From Planctomycetaceae bacterium (lineage in GTDB: Bacteria; Planctomycetota; Planctomycetia; Planctomycetales; Planctomycetaceae), in NCBI GenBank assembly GCA_020426325.1, contig JAGQQG010000017.1, positions 1-64,000 of the forward strand: a stretch of 64,000 bases of DNA, given 5' to 3'. The first letter of the stretch is position 1, and each line of letters begins with the position of its first letter. Positions 55,326-64,000 of the stretch are shown in pieces. The notes beneath the pieces were generated by a model. That model did no database searches and had not been told where the DNA came from. It was given only the letters and a program-made list of their open reading frames with translations. The position numbers and the translations under genes are program-made.

Positions 55326-58300
55326 ATGTCCGAATTCTTCATTCATCGGCCCATCTTCGCCACTGTGATCTCGATCGTCATCGTGATCTCGGGGGTCGTG
55401 TCGTTCACGGCATTACCTGTCGCCAAGTTCCCCGAGGTCTCTCCGCCGACGGTCAAGGTGAGTGCAGTTTATCCGGGGGCTGACGCACGGACGATCGCGG
55501 AAACGGTCGCCACGCCGATTGAGCAGGAGGTGAACGGGGTCGAAGGCATGCTCTACATGTCTTCGACGAGTGCCAGTGATGGTTCTTACTCGTTGACGGT
55601 GACGTTCGAGTTGGGGACCGACATGGACATGGCAGCCGTGCTCGTGCAGAACCGCGTCGCGATCGCGGAACCCAAACTGCCTGAGGATGTGCGTCGTCAG
55701 GGAATCACGACCAAGAAACAGTCGACCCAGATCCTGCAGTTCATCACGTTATCGTCTCCCTCCGGCGAGTACGACGCATTGTTCTTGAGTAACTACGCAC
55801 TCAACATTAAGGACGAACTCAGCCGGGTGGAGGGTGTCGGTGAGGTCACCGTTTTTGGCGCGGGTGACTACAGCATGCGCGCCTGGCTGGATCCGCGCCT
55901 CCTCAAGCAACGGGGATTGACCACGGAAGATGTCGTCAATGCCATCCGCGAACAGAACGTCCAGGTGGCAGCGGGAAAGATTGGTGCAGCCCCTGCCCCG
56001 CCGGGGACAGCCTTCGAACTGACGGTCAATACTCAGGGACGACTTGCAGAAGTGGAGGAGTTTGAAGACATCATCGTCGCGACCGGAGACGGAGGACGCC
56101 TGCTCCGAGTCGGCGACGTTGCTCGCGTCGAACTGGGGGCCAAAGCCTACACATTCGACTCGACTTACAAAGGGCAGGCCTCAACATCTCTGGCGGTTTA
56201 TCAGTTGCCAGGTGCAAACGCGATGAACACCGCAAAGGCGATCCGCACCCGACTCAATGATCTGAGTTCGGCCAGTTCATGGCCCGAGGGTGTCGAATAT
56301 GCAGTGCCGTTTGATACCACACGATTCGTCGAAGCCTCCATTGCTGAGGTTTACAACACACTGTTTGTGGCAGCGGTGCTCGTGATCATCGTGATTTACA
56401 TTTTCCTTCAGGACTGGCGAGCGACCATCGTGCCTGTGGTGGCCATTCCGGTGTCTCTCATCGGAACGTTTGCCTTCATGGCCGGCATCGGATTCTCGCT
56501 CAACATGCTGTCGCTGTTCGGCATCGTGCTCGCCATTGGAATCGTCGTCGACGACGCGATCGTGGTCGTGGAAAACACCACCCGCCATCTGGCAGAAGGA
56601 CTGTCTCCCCGCGCCGCTGCCGTGAAAGCCATGCAGGAGATCACCGGTCCGGTCATTGCAACAACGCTCGTACTGCTCGCGGTGTTTGTGCCGACCGCGT
56701 TCATGGGGGGGATCACTGGTCAATTAAACCGTCAGTTTGCTCTGACAATCTCAGCCGCTGTCCTCATCAGCACCATCAACGCCCTGACCCTCAGCCCTGC
56801 CCTGTGCGGGATCATCCTCCGCCCCCCGCAGGAGCAGCAGTTCATTCTGTTCCGCTGGTTCAACATGGCCTTTGATCGTGTCACCGGGACTTACACAGCG
56901 GTAATTTCCCGCCTCGTTCGGATCGTGGCCCTCGTGATGCTTGTTTATGGGGGTCTCGTGTTCTTGACCGGGTGGACCTTCGGCAAATTGCCGACAGGCT
57001 TCGTCCCCACGGAAGACCAGGGTTATATGTTCGTCAACGTCCAACTCCCTGATGGGGCAGCACTGGATCGGACGAACGCTGTCATGTCGCAACTGGATGA
57101 CGTCTATCGCGAGACTCCCGGCATCTCCGACTGGGTCTCGATTGCAGGTTACTCGTTGCTGAGCGGGAATGCCGGTTCGAATCTCGGCCTGTCTGTTGTG
57201 ATCTTCGAGCCCTGGGAGGATCGCAACACGCCTCCTCTCAGCCAGGAAGGCATCGTTCAATCCCTGCAACAACGATTTGCAAAAGTCAAAGAGGCAATTG
57301 TGTTCGGCTTCATTCCCCCGCCGATCGATGGCTTGGGTAACGCTGGTGGCTTCCAGATGGAGGTTCAGGATCGCGGTAACGTAGGGACCGCTGAACTCCA
57401 GGAGGTCACAGAGAACCTGGTCGTCACAGGAAATTCACAGACAGGGCTGACGAACCTGAACACCACCTTCCGTGCGAATGTCCCGCAGCTGTTTGCAGAG
57501 GTTGACCGAACCAAGGCCAAGACCATGAATGTCCCCTTGAGTTCGGTCTTCGGCACGCTGCAGGCTTATCTCGGCTCAGCGTATGTGAATGACTTCACGT
57601 ACCTCAACCGCTCCTATCAGGTGCGACTGCAGGCGGAGGCCGAGTTTCGTGCGAAGGCAAGCGACATTCTGGCACTGGATGTACGTGATGCGACCGGACA
57701 AATGGTTCCGCTGGGATCACTCGTCGAGGTCCGCAACGAATTCGGCCCGACTGTCGTGCGGAGGTACAACCTGTACCCAAGTGCCTCCATCAACGGGTCA
57801 GCAGCCCCCGGATACAGTTCCGGACAAGCACTCACTCTGATGGAGCAAGTCGCAGCGTCGCAACTCCCGCCGGCTTTCGGTTACGAATGGACGGGGATGT
57901 CATTTCAGGAAAAACTCGCAGCGGGTGGACAAGGCGCCATTTTTGCCTTGGCGGTCCTGTTTGTATTCCTGGTGCTGGCAGCTCAGTACGAAAGCTGGAC
58001 GAGCCCGGCAGCTGTCATTGCGGTTGTTCCTCTGGCAGCATTGGGCGTCGTCCTCGCACTCATTTTCCGAGGGGCCGACAACAATACCTACACGCAAATC
58101 GGCATCGTCCTGCTGGTCGCCCTCGCCAGCAAGAATGCCATCCTCATTGTCGAGTTCGCCAGCGAACAGCGACATTCCGGCATGAGCATCCGTGACTCGG
58201 CCGTCAACGCGGCCAAACTTCGCTTTCGTGCCATTCTCATGACCGCCTTCTCGTCGATCCTTGGATTCCTTCCCTTGCTGGTCGCTAGTGGAGCAGGAGC

Positions 58301-58439
58301 CGCAAGTCGCCAAGCGGTCGGAAACGCAGTCGTCGGCGGCATGCTCGCAGCCACCGTCTTCTCGCTGATGTTCGTCCCAGCGTTTTTCGTCGTCTTCCGC
58401 AGCCTCTCAGAAATCCGCAAGACAGAACAGAATTCATAA
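55326..58439 (+). CDS. HAE1-type RND multidrug efflux transporter
   Basis: The 1037-residue protein is an AcrB-like inner-membrane pump. It opens MSEFFIHRPIFATVISIVIV, and has the family's FPEVSPPTVKVSAVYPGADA near 37-56 and 12 expected membrane helices in two halves. Proton-relay aspartates sit in GIVVDDAIVVVENTTRH (about residues 404-420), and the second half has ASKNAILIVEFASEQR near 940. Large periplasmic loops follow helices 1 and 7. It exports drugs or toxic compounds using the proton gradient, together with the adaptor before it. Length is normal for HAE1. Local regulators are not seen. Confidence 0.96.
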   Translation: MSEFFIHRPIFATVISIVIVISGVVSFTALPVAKFPEVSPPTVKVSAVYPGADARTIAETVATPIEQEVNGVEGMLYMSSTSASDGSYSLTVTFELGTDMDMAAVLVQNRVAIAEPKLPEDVRRQGITTKKQSTQILQFITLSSPSGEYDALFLSNYALNIKDELSRVEGVGEVTVFGAGDYSMRAWLDPRLLKQRGLTTEDVVNAIREQNVQVAAGKIGAAPAPPGTAFELTVNTQGRLAEVEEFEDIIVATGDGGRLLRVGDVARVELGAKAYTFDSTYKGQASTSLAVYQLPGANAMNTAKAIRTRLNDLSSASSWPEGVEYAVPFDTTRFVEASIAEVYNTLFVAAVLVIIVIYIFLQDWRATIVPVVAIPVSLIGTFAFMAGIGFSLNMLSLFGIVLAIGIVVDDAIVVVENTTRHLAEGLSPRAAAVKAMQEITGPVIATTLVLLAVFVPTAFMGGITGQLNRQFALTISAAVLISTINALTLSPALCGIILRPPQEQQFILFRWFNMAFDRVTGTYTAVISRLVRIVALVMLVYGGLVFLTGWTFGKLPTGFVPTEDQGYMFVNVQLPDGAALDRTNAVMSQLDDVYRETPGISDWVSIAGYSLLSGNAGSNLGLSVVIFEPWEDRNTPPLSQEGIVQSLQQRFAKVKEAIVFGFIPPPIDGLGNAGGFQMEVQDRGNVGTAELQEVTENLVVTGNSQTGLTNLNTTFRANVPQLFAEVDRTKAKTMNVPLSSVFGTLQAYLGSAYVNDFTYLNRSYQVRLQAEAEFRAKASDILALDVRDATGQMVPLGSLVEVRNEFGPTVVRRYNLYPSASINGSAAPGYSSGQALTLMEQVAASQLPPAFGYEWTGMSFQEKLAAGGQGAIFALAVLFVFLVLAAQYESWTSPAAVIAVVPLAALGVVLALIFRGADNNTYTQIGIVLLVALASKNAILIVEFASEQRHSGMSIRDSAVNAAKLRFRAILMTAFSSILGFLPLLVASGAGAASRQAVGNAVVGGMLAATVFSLMFVPAFFVVFRSLSEIRKTEQNS

Positions 58440-58584
58440 AGCTCCACAAGTCGGCCAAACAGCAACTCCCGCCAACTTGCAAATCACATCCGCATGCAAG
58501 ATACTCCGGCAACACAGTTGTGAATTGGACGTTCACTCAATGCTCGATTCGTCGGTATTGCAGGTATAACGCCCGTGACAACAT

Positions 58585-58657
<73 letters not shown>

Positions 58658-58713
58658 CTTTCTTTCATGTACAGACTCCCGAGCTACAGAGTTCGCGGTG
58701 TGAGCGAGCTTGA

Positions 58714-60447
58714 CTACAGGCTTGGTTTGGGGGGAGCTGTTGGAGTCTCCCAGAGTTTTACGCCCGTTGCTTTCACCTTGCGACGGAAGACTTTGTCGGC
58801 TGCGGTTACGTAGAGGGTGTCGAATTCCGAGCCGCCGAAGGTGACGTTGGAGAGCCATCCTGCTTGTGGCTTGTCGAGGATCACGTGAACTCGACCGAGT
58901 TGGTCCAGTACCTGGAGGCCGACTGAGGATGTGACATAAATCCGGCCTTCCGTGTCGACTGTCATGCCGTCTGCTCCACTCGATTGTGCTTCGTCATCAA
59001 GGTGCAGGTGACCGTAGGTCTGCTTATAGGCCAGCGAACCATCGGACTGACGCTGAAAGGAATAGGTGAACCGTCCGGCAGTGTCTGCAACCGTGATCAG
59101 AGTCTGGTCGGGTGAGGCGATGATGCCGTTGGGGCGGCTGATGCCCTGATCGACCTCGGCTTTCTCTCCGTTCGATGAGAAACGCCAGATTGTCTGGTTT
59201 TGGGGATCGGTGAAGTAGCCGGTCCCGTCCGCGAGGACAATGAGGTCATTTGAGGTGACCTCCTCGATAACGATCTCTTCATTTCCCTGCTCGTCATAAC
59301 GCACAATTCGCTGGTAGCCGTTCTGGCATCCATAAAGTTTGCCATCAGGTCCGAACATCAGCCCGTTGATCCCTGATCCACTCTTCTCGACGAAGATGCT
59401 CACGGTCCCGTCGAGGGCGATCTTGTGGATGATACCCTGAGGGACGTCGGTGAAGTACACCTCACCTTTGGCGTTTGCTGCGGGGCCTTCGGTAAACCGA
59501 TGCCCCTCGCTGACGAGTTTCCAGCCCTCGCCGGGTATGAGGATGTCCGTGCGGCGTTGGGGGGCGACACCCGACTTGACCGGTTCGGGATAGTCACGCC
59601 AAAGCCAGCGGAGGGCATCGGGGATGATCGATGAGGCATGTTTGTTGTTGTGGCCTCCCTCACCCCAGGCATGCTCGACGTCATAGCCTGCATAATTGAG
59701 AGCGGACAGCATCGTCTGGTTGGCGTTCCACCAGCTGCCGGCGTACAGGTTGAGATCGTTCGAGCCATCCTGCAGAAAGACGCGGATCGGCTTGGGCTCG
59801 AACTTGCGAACGAGGGTCGGAAAGTCGCCTCCCCCTCGCAGGTCGACGTATGTTCCGACGGTACTCAGGACACGGCGAAACTCGTTCGGTCGTTCCCACG
59901 CCACGTTGAAGGCACAGATGGCTCCGGAACTGGAACCTGCGATCGCACGGTCGTTGGGATCTTTGCTCAGATTGTAGGACTTGCTGACTTCGGGCAGGAT
60001 TTCTTCCAGCAGGAACCGGGCATAGCGATCACCGAGAGAGTCGTACTCGAAGCTGCGGTTGAAGCGAGGCTGTGCGTCTTCATGAGGGGCCGGAACGACG
60101 CCCGGGCTGACGAAGATGCCGATCTGGGCCGGGACATCTCCCTGATGGATGAGGTTGTCAAGAACGATGGGCACCTTCCACTGATTCGCCAGTCCGAGTC
60201 CATCCTGCACAACGAACACGGGCGTCGGTTTCTCGGCATCGTACTGAGAGGGGATGTAGACCCAATACTGGCGGACCGTGCCGGGAAAGATCTCGCTATG
60301 CCACTCAAACGGGCCCTCGACTTTTCCTTCCGGGACTCCGTCTTTGCGTTCGGAATCTGGATGAGTTTCATACACCTCGTCTGCGGCGAACGACACCGTG
60401 GCGACAAGGAGAAACGTGAGGGCCATCATCAGCAGGGAGATTCTCAT
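58714..60447 (-). CDS. Exported esterase fused to an SMP-30/gluconolactonase-like propeller
   Basis: The 577-residue protein has a signal peptide (LLMMALTFLLVATVSFAA). Residues 40-290 are an alpha/beta hydrolase of the esterase D type: RQYWVYIPSQYD, PTPVFVVQDG near 75, and the nucleophile elbow AGSSSGAICAF near 171; GGHNNKHASS near 262 may hold the catalytic histidine. The second half (about 310-560) is a six-blade SMP-30 propeller with repeated YFTDVPQG, GLMFGPDGKLYGC, GYFTDP, RPNGIIASPD, GMTVDTEGRIYVTS units. Both activities suit breakdown of acylated or lactone sugars outside the cytoplasm. Such fusions recur in planctomycetes. Confidence 0.9.
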   Translation of the reverse strand: MRISLLMMALTFLLVATVSFAADEVYETHPDSERKDGVPEGKVEGPFEWHSEIFPGTVRQYWVYIPSQYDAEKPTPVFVVQDGLGLANQWKVPIVLDNLIHQGDVPAQIGIFVSPGVVPAPHEDAQPRFNRSFEYDSLGDRYARFLLEEILPEVSKSYNLSKDPNDRAIAGSSSGAICAFNVAWERPNEFRRVLSTVGTYVDLRGGGDFPTLVRKFEPKPIRVFLQDGSNDLNLYAGSWWNANQTMLSALNYAGYDVEHAWGEGGHNNKHASSIIPDALRWLWRDYPEPVKSGVAPQRRTDILIPGEGWKLVSEGHRFTEGPAANAKGEVYFTDVPQGIIHKIALDGTVSIFVEKSGSGINGLMFGPDGKLYGCQNGYQRIVRYDEQGNEEIVIEEVTSNDLIVLADGTGYFTDPQNQTIWRFSSNGEKAEVDQGISRPNGIIASPDQTLITVADTAGRFTYSFQRQSDGSLAYKQTYGHLHLDDEAQSSGADGMTVDTEGRIYVTSSVGLQVLDQLGRVHVILDKPQAGWLSNVTFGGSEFDTLYVTAADKVFRRKVKATGVKLWETPTAPPKPSL

Positions 60448-60573
60448 CGCATGCCTTTCACAGATGCAGGATCGGAGTGAACGATACCTGTGACTGTATC
60501 AGACAGAGAGACATGCTCCCAACTCAGCGCGCGAAGGCTCCGTCCAGTTGAGGCGATTCGCGAGTCGCTCGCC

Positions 60574-62007
60574 TCAGGCGGCTCGGCGAGCCTGAGAGGT
60601 CGCCGGGGGCAGGTTCACGAGCGTGTGAATGTTGCCAGTGACAGAGGATGACGTAAAGTCACCATCCTGAGGTGCAATCTGCATCGGGACCCGAGAGGTC
60701 GGGAACAGCATCGTCGACATCACGCGTGCGTTGACTTCTGCCCCTTCTTCGAGGCTGAGCTTGTAGCGGCCGAGAATCGTCGGCAACGTGATCTTCAGCT
60801 GCATCATGCCTAAGGCTGCACCAATACACATGCGAGGACCGGCACCGAAAGGCAGATACGCATACGGTGAGGGATTGATCGTCCTCCAGCGATCCGGGCG
60901 GAACGACTCCGGCTCGTCGTAGAGTTCCGGGAGGTGATGCGTCATGAACTGGCTGAAGACGACGACCGAACCGGGTGACAGATGAAAAGGTCCCAGATCG
61001 ACCGGCTCAGCAGTCACCCGTTGAACGTAGGCGGACGCGGGGAGGACCCGCATGCTTTCTTTGAGCACACGGTCAAGGACTGTCAATTCGTCGAGCTGCT
61101 CCGGACGGGGAGAGTTTCCACTCGTCTGTTTCGAGAGTTCTTCATGGAGTTCTCTCATCACCTGCGGATGCTGTGAAAGCAGGAAGAGCGTCCACGTGAG
61201 CGAGTGAGCCGATGTGAGATGGGCTGCTCCGAACAGCAACGCAATGTGGCCGATCAGCTGATCGTCGCTGATGCCTCCCTCTTCGTCATGAGCCTGAATG
61301 AGCAGTGAGAGCACATCGCGTCCGGAACTCCCTGCACGTCTTAACCGAAGCATCTCCTTGATCGGTTTCTCGAGTTCCTCTGCGGACTCAAGCAACTCCT
61401 CATAGCGTTCCGTGAGGTCTGCGTTGGGGATGAAGGCAGCCGGTCCGATTTCGTGATTGAGTGCGACCCAACGCTCGGTCTTCTTTCCGATCTCAAGGGC
61501 GAGTTCCGGTTCATCGAGACCGAACAGGATGCTGCATGTGAGACGCAGCATGTACTCGGTCATGTCCTGGTCGATGTCGCGGACTTCGCCCGGTTGCCAG
61601 GTGTCGAGCATCTCTTTGGATGTCTGTGCAACCATGTCGTGGTAACCCACGATGGCTTTTTTGGCAAACGGCCCCATCGCAATCCGGCGATGTCGCTTGT
61701 GTTCGTCGCCATTCATACTGAGCAGGCCGCTCGACACTCGTCGCTGAGCGGAGCGTTTCGATCCCCGTAAGGCGAAGAAGCGAGAGTGAAATCGCTGGGA
61801 GTCGCTGAGGACCTGCTTGTTGTATTCCGGTCCAAAAATGAAGTAGATCCGTTGCGAGTCCTCCTCCAGTGCCGCCAGATGACCGTGCTTCGCCCAGAGT
61901 CTTCGCATGCAAACGACCGGGTCGTGAGCAAAGTCCGCAATCCGGCCGATGGTCACCGGAAGCTTCGTGCGGTCGGAGGAAAGACGGGGGAACTGATTCA
62001 CAGACAT
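60574..62007 (-). CDS. Cytochrome P450 with an atypical I-helix
   Basis: The 477-residue protein is a soluble-looking P450. The haem-binding loop FGAGPRMCIGAALG lies near residues 403-416 with the axial cysteine, the K-helix has ExxR (KESMR near 324), and the PERF-like region reads ESFRPDRW. In the I-helix, where most P450s have AGxE/DTT, this one reads GAAHLTSAH: the threonine is present but the acid is leucine. That acid-alcohol pair normally delivers protons for O2 activation, so peroxide use or altered chemistry is possible. No ferredoxin or reductase gene adjoins it. ATG 62007 is chosen over a frame start 17 codons upstream. Confidence 0.92.
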   Translation of the reverse strand: MSVNQFPRLSSDRTKLPVTIGRIADFAHDPVVCMRRLWAKHGHLAALEEDSQRIYFIFGPEYNKQVLSDSQRFHSRFFALRGSKRSAQRRVSSGLLSMNGDEHKRHRRIAMGPFAKKAIVGYHDMVAQTSKEMLDTWQPGEVRDIDQDMTEYMLRLTCSILFGLDEPELALEIGKKTERWVALNHEIGPAAFIPNADLTERYEELLESAEELEKPIKEMLRLRRAGSSGRDVLSLLIQAHDEEGGISDDQLIGHIALLFGAAHLTSAHSLTWTLFLLSQHPQVMRELHEELSKQTSGNSPRPEQLDELTVLDRVLKESMRVLPASAYVQRVTAEPVDLGPFHLSPGSVVVFSQFMTHHLPELYDEPESFRPDRWRTINPSPYAYLPFGAGPRMCIGAALGMMQLKITLPTILGRYKLSLEEGAEVNARVMSTMLFPTSRVPMQIAPQDGDFTSSSVTGNIHTLVNLPPATSQARRAA

Positions 62008-62104
62008 GATCTCGCGATTCGTGCGAAGAGAGGCAGTCGGTTTGTACTCGTGCTCCAAGATCGCTGCAAGACGGGTTCTGAGAGACCTTTCGGTTCAGGA
62101 ACCA

Positions 62105-62141
62105 GGAATAAAAAAGCCCGACTCCGTGAGGAGCCGGGCTT
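62105..62141 (-). terminator. Rho-independent terminator after the PDZ protein
   Basis: On the minus strand AAGCCCGGCTCC and GGAGTCGGGCTT form a strong 12-base stem (one mismatch, loop TCAC), directly followed by TTTTTTATT. It lies 27 bases past the PDZ gene stop, and 98 bases before the P450 start on the same strand, so it separates the two transcripts. Confidence 0.92.
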
Positions 62142-62167
62142 CGAATTTCGTCGAAACTCGCTTCAAC

Positions 62168-63442
62168 TTAGCGTTGCTGGCTGATCTGAGTCAGGAACTC
62201 GCGGGCGAGGTTCGTTCGCAGACCATTCTGAGCGTCGAGTCGGGTCAACCAGGCATCAACCTCACGTTGCGTCGGCTGACGTCCGGCGACCACCTCGAAC
62301 AAACGACGAATGTAGGTTTCGTCATCCTGATTCGACTTGGTGTAGAATTCGGGACCACCCAGAAGCTGAGCACGCACATCGTCGAGTGACTCGCCACGAT
62401 CGATGCTCGACGACCAGACCTGACGTTCGTTGTAGCGAATGTCGCGGTTCAGGTAGTCGCGGAACCATTGGACAATCTGGTCCAACTGTTCGTCACGATT
62501 CGTTGCATAGCCAACCTGCTGACTGTTGCTGTTGTTCGACGTCACGGTTGAGTACAGGCTCATGTCAACCGTGCGCGGATAGCCGGCGGTGATGACCTGA
62601 TAGGGATTTCGGGTCGAGTAGTAAGTATTGTTGTCCGCCACGATCGAGGCTTGCACCGTGTACTGCCGACGCGGATCGATGATCTGCGGGTCGTAGTCGA
62701 CCGAGAAGGGAATCGGGATCTTGCTGAAGTCAGAGATCCGCTTGGTCACGATGGGAATGGTGACCCCCGGTCGAATTTGCTCAAACAGGTCAACCTGCAC
62801 CTGAGCATTTCTCGGCAGTCGCGTGTTTGTGTCCCGAAAACTGACGGTCCCTTCAATCCGTTGGAAGCGGCCTTCCAAAGTAACTGGCATGTTGAGCAGG
62901 TTGCCGGTCCGATGGTCTTGCACGAGCAGGTTCACGTAGCCTTCCGTAGTGGCGTACTGGTTGAACGCCTGTCCGAGTTCGTGGCGGTGATTCTCGATCA
63001 GACCAACCTGATAGCCGGAGACGGTGACAATCAGATCGTCTGGTTCGAGTCCGGCGGTCGAGGCGGGTGAGTTGGGAGAGACACGCACGATCTGCACGCC
63101 GGTGCCGGTATCCATCGAGTAGATGCCCAGACGCCAGCGCGGCTGCTCCTGCGGTGTCCCCGGGGCCGGAATGACGCTGGGGGCAACCCGGAGTTCATTC
63201 GGCTGAGTGGTTGATCCAAATCCGTCCAGCGGGTTCTGGTTGGCGGGAGCGAACGGATCGAAGACACCCGGATTGCCGATTCCTGTGGGGTTGTTGCTCG
63301 GAAACAGCGGGTCCAACGGCTGTGGAATGATGCTGTCCCGGTCGGTCGGTCGTAAGTTGGGGTCGATCGCATGAGCGTCTGCAGACAGGGCAGTCAGCAG
63401 GGCAACCAGCATCGCGCTCCGCAACGCGTTCCTCAAGTTCAT
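62168..63442 (-). CDS. Exported PDZ protein with YbaY-like and DUF4214-like parts
   Basis: The 424-residue protein has a signal peptide (MLVALLTALSADAHA). A PDZ domain lies at about residues 100-180 (LGIYSMDTGTGVQIVRVSPNS; STAGLEPDDLIVTVSGYQVG). A segment resembling the YbaY/YscW lipoprotein fold is at about 195-295 (GTVSFRDTNTRLPRNAQVQV; PFSVDYDPQIIDPRRQYTVQA). The C-terminal 110 residues contain WFRDYLNRDI and LLGGPEFYTKS, which resemble DUF4214-type helical repeats. Combination unusual; function not known. ATG 63442 follows GGAGGA at 7 bases. A strong terminator follows the stop. Confidence 0.8.
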   Translation of the reverse strand: MNLRNALRSAMLVALLTALSADAHAIDPNLRPTDRDSIIPQPLDPLFPSNNPTGIGNPGVFDPFAPANQNPLDGFGSTTQPNELRVAPSVIPAPGTPQEQPRWRLGIYSMDTGTGVQIVRVSPNSPASTAGLEPDDLIVTVSGYQVGLIENHRHELGQAFNQYATTEGYVNLLVQDHRTGNLLNMPVTLEGRFQRIEGTVSFRDTNTRLPRNAQVQVDLFEQIRPGVTIPIVTKRISDFSKIPIPFSVDYDPQIIDPRRQYTVQASIVADNNTYYSTRNPYQVITAGYPRTVDMSLYSTVTSNNSNSQQVGYATNRDEQLDQIVQWFRDYLNRDIRYNERQVWSSSIDRGESLDDVRAQLLGGPEFYTKSNQDDETYIRRLFEVVAGRQPTQREVDAWLTRLDAQNGLRTNLAREFLTQISQQR

Positions 63443-63534
63443 GTCAATTTCCTCCATGACGGATGTTTCTAGGTCGTCCGGACATCAGCGGTCGCGAGTC
63501 CGGTGCGGGATCAATAATGTGTGGGAAGCGAAGA

Positions 63535-64000
63535 CTAATTCCGTTCGCGGAGGCCAAGCTGCCCCAGAGCGAAACTGGCATTCTGGCCGGGAATCGGCTG
63601 GAAGCCACCTTTGACGACACCTTCCTGTCCGAGACGGCTGAAGACGTACTTGAGGAACTCACTCTGAACTAACGGCAGTTCCTGACCGGGGGGTTGATTG
63701 ATCACGAGTTGCAGCGGTCGCATGAGCGGATAGCGTCCCTGGTCGGCCTCGATGCTGTCGATGGCAATCGCGGGGAGTCCCGAACGAACTGACAAAGCAA
63801 CCGCTCTCACGCTCGCCGTCTGACTCAGCAGTCCGGCGTATCCAATCGCATTGGGGTTTGCCTCAACGGCCTTGACCAGATGGATATTACTCGGCTGCTG
63901 GACCATCGTGTTCTTGAAATCATCGCCGCGGAGAAGAACCGTTTGCAGATAGACCGTCGAGCCGGTCGTCGGTCCTCGACCCTGCAGAGCGATCGGGCGG
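63535..64000 (-). CDS. PstS-like phosphate-binding protein, C-terminal part (runs off the window edge)
   Basis: The frame is open to the window edge, so about 155 residues of the C-terminal half are visible. They contain GRGPTTGSTVYLQTVLLRGD, a PstS-like segment in which the glycine/threonine loop contacts phosphate, NPNAIGYAGL near the middle, and RYPLMRPLQLVINQPPGQEL, the usual order for PstS-type binding proteins. The protein ends RERN. It would bind phosphate in the periplasm for a Pst transporter; the transporter genes are not in this window. The stop is 93 bases from the PDZ gene start. Confidence 0.8.
   Translation of the reverse strand, partial: RPIALQGRGPTTGSTVYLQTVLLRGDDFKNTMVQQPSNIHLVKAVEANPNAIGYAGLLSQTASVRAVALSVRSGLPAIAIDSIEADQGRYPLMRPLQLVINQPPGQELPLVQSEFLKYVFSRLGQEGVVKGGFQPIPGQNASFALGQLGLRERN

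Noticed and set aside
59638-60480. Open frame of 280 codons on the plus strand over the esterase/SMP-30 gene
   Set aside because: Antisense to a clear gene; no motif or start site supports it.

Overview
The window looks like chromosomal DNA from a planctomycete (phylum Planctomycetota, probably near Planctomycetaceae). This is inferred from gene content: two secreted sulfatases, a Tat-exported Gfo/Idh/MocA oxidoreductase, an esterase fused to an SMP-30 propeller, a CehA/McbA-like hydrolase, a kinase-like protein with the N-terminal domain usual in planctomycetal kinases, and many secreted or lipoprotein genes of unknown role. Base composition is moderately GC-rich throughout. No phage, plasmid or CRISPR locus is visible. 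The only recognisable mobile gene is an ISAs1-type transposase tail at the left edge, directly abutting the 3' part of a SIR2-like gene.

Layout. 1-2 kb: transposase and SIR2 remnant, then two direct copies of a palindromic repeat around a small orphan gene. 2-5 kb: an mlaE-mlaF-mlaD lipid-transport operon on the minus strand. 5-10.7 kb: secreted unknowns, a CehA/McbA hydrolase, a YkgJ-type protein, Ada and a TfoX-N protein. 10.7-13.9 kb: a minus-strand group (DapA-like protein, SGNH hydrolase, CxxCH protein). 14-16 kb: small membrane proteins, repeats and a nitroreductase. 16.2-23.6 kb: a YhaO-like protein that has lost its metal ligands, a YhaN-like ATPase with two helix-hairpin-helix-like modules, and a membrane pseudokinase. 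23.6-26.1 kb: panC, an unknown, lgt. 26.3-30.9 kb: an SGNH hydrolase and two sulfatases. 31-37.5 kb: a repeat cluster and a minus-strand group of unknown genes with an NAD-dependent dehydrogenase, a LOG-family protein and the Gfo/Idh/MocA protein. 37.8-45.5 kb: a plus-strand run with korA-korB bracketed by two CBS proteins, then a nitrilase-family hydrolase and TerC. 45.5-58.4 kb: a copper-type P-ATPase, a sugar isomerase-like protein, LRR/TPR and cadherin-like surface proteins, a K+ channel-like protein and an RND efflux pair. 58.6-64 kb: tRNA-Lys(CUU), the esterase/SMP-30 fusion, a P450, a PDZ protein with a clear terminator and the C-terminal part of a PstS-like protein.

The most unusual part is 16.2-23.6 kb. 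Three consecutive plus-strand genes encode a predicted inactive Mre11/SbcD-like subunit, its apparently intact Rad50-like ATPase partner carrying added DNA-binding-like repeats, and a pseudokinase with a predicted beta-helix ectodomain. The first two probably form a complex in which nuclease activity has been lost. The third may be related only by position. A second theme is the number of short palindromic repeat families (at least five), several of which bracket single genes.
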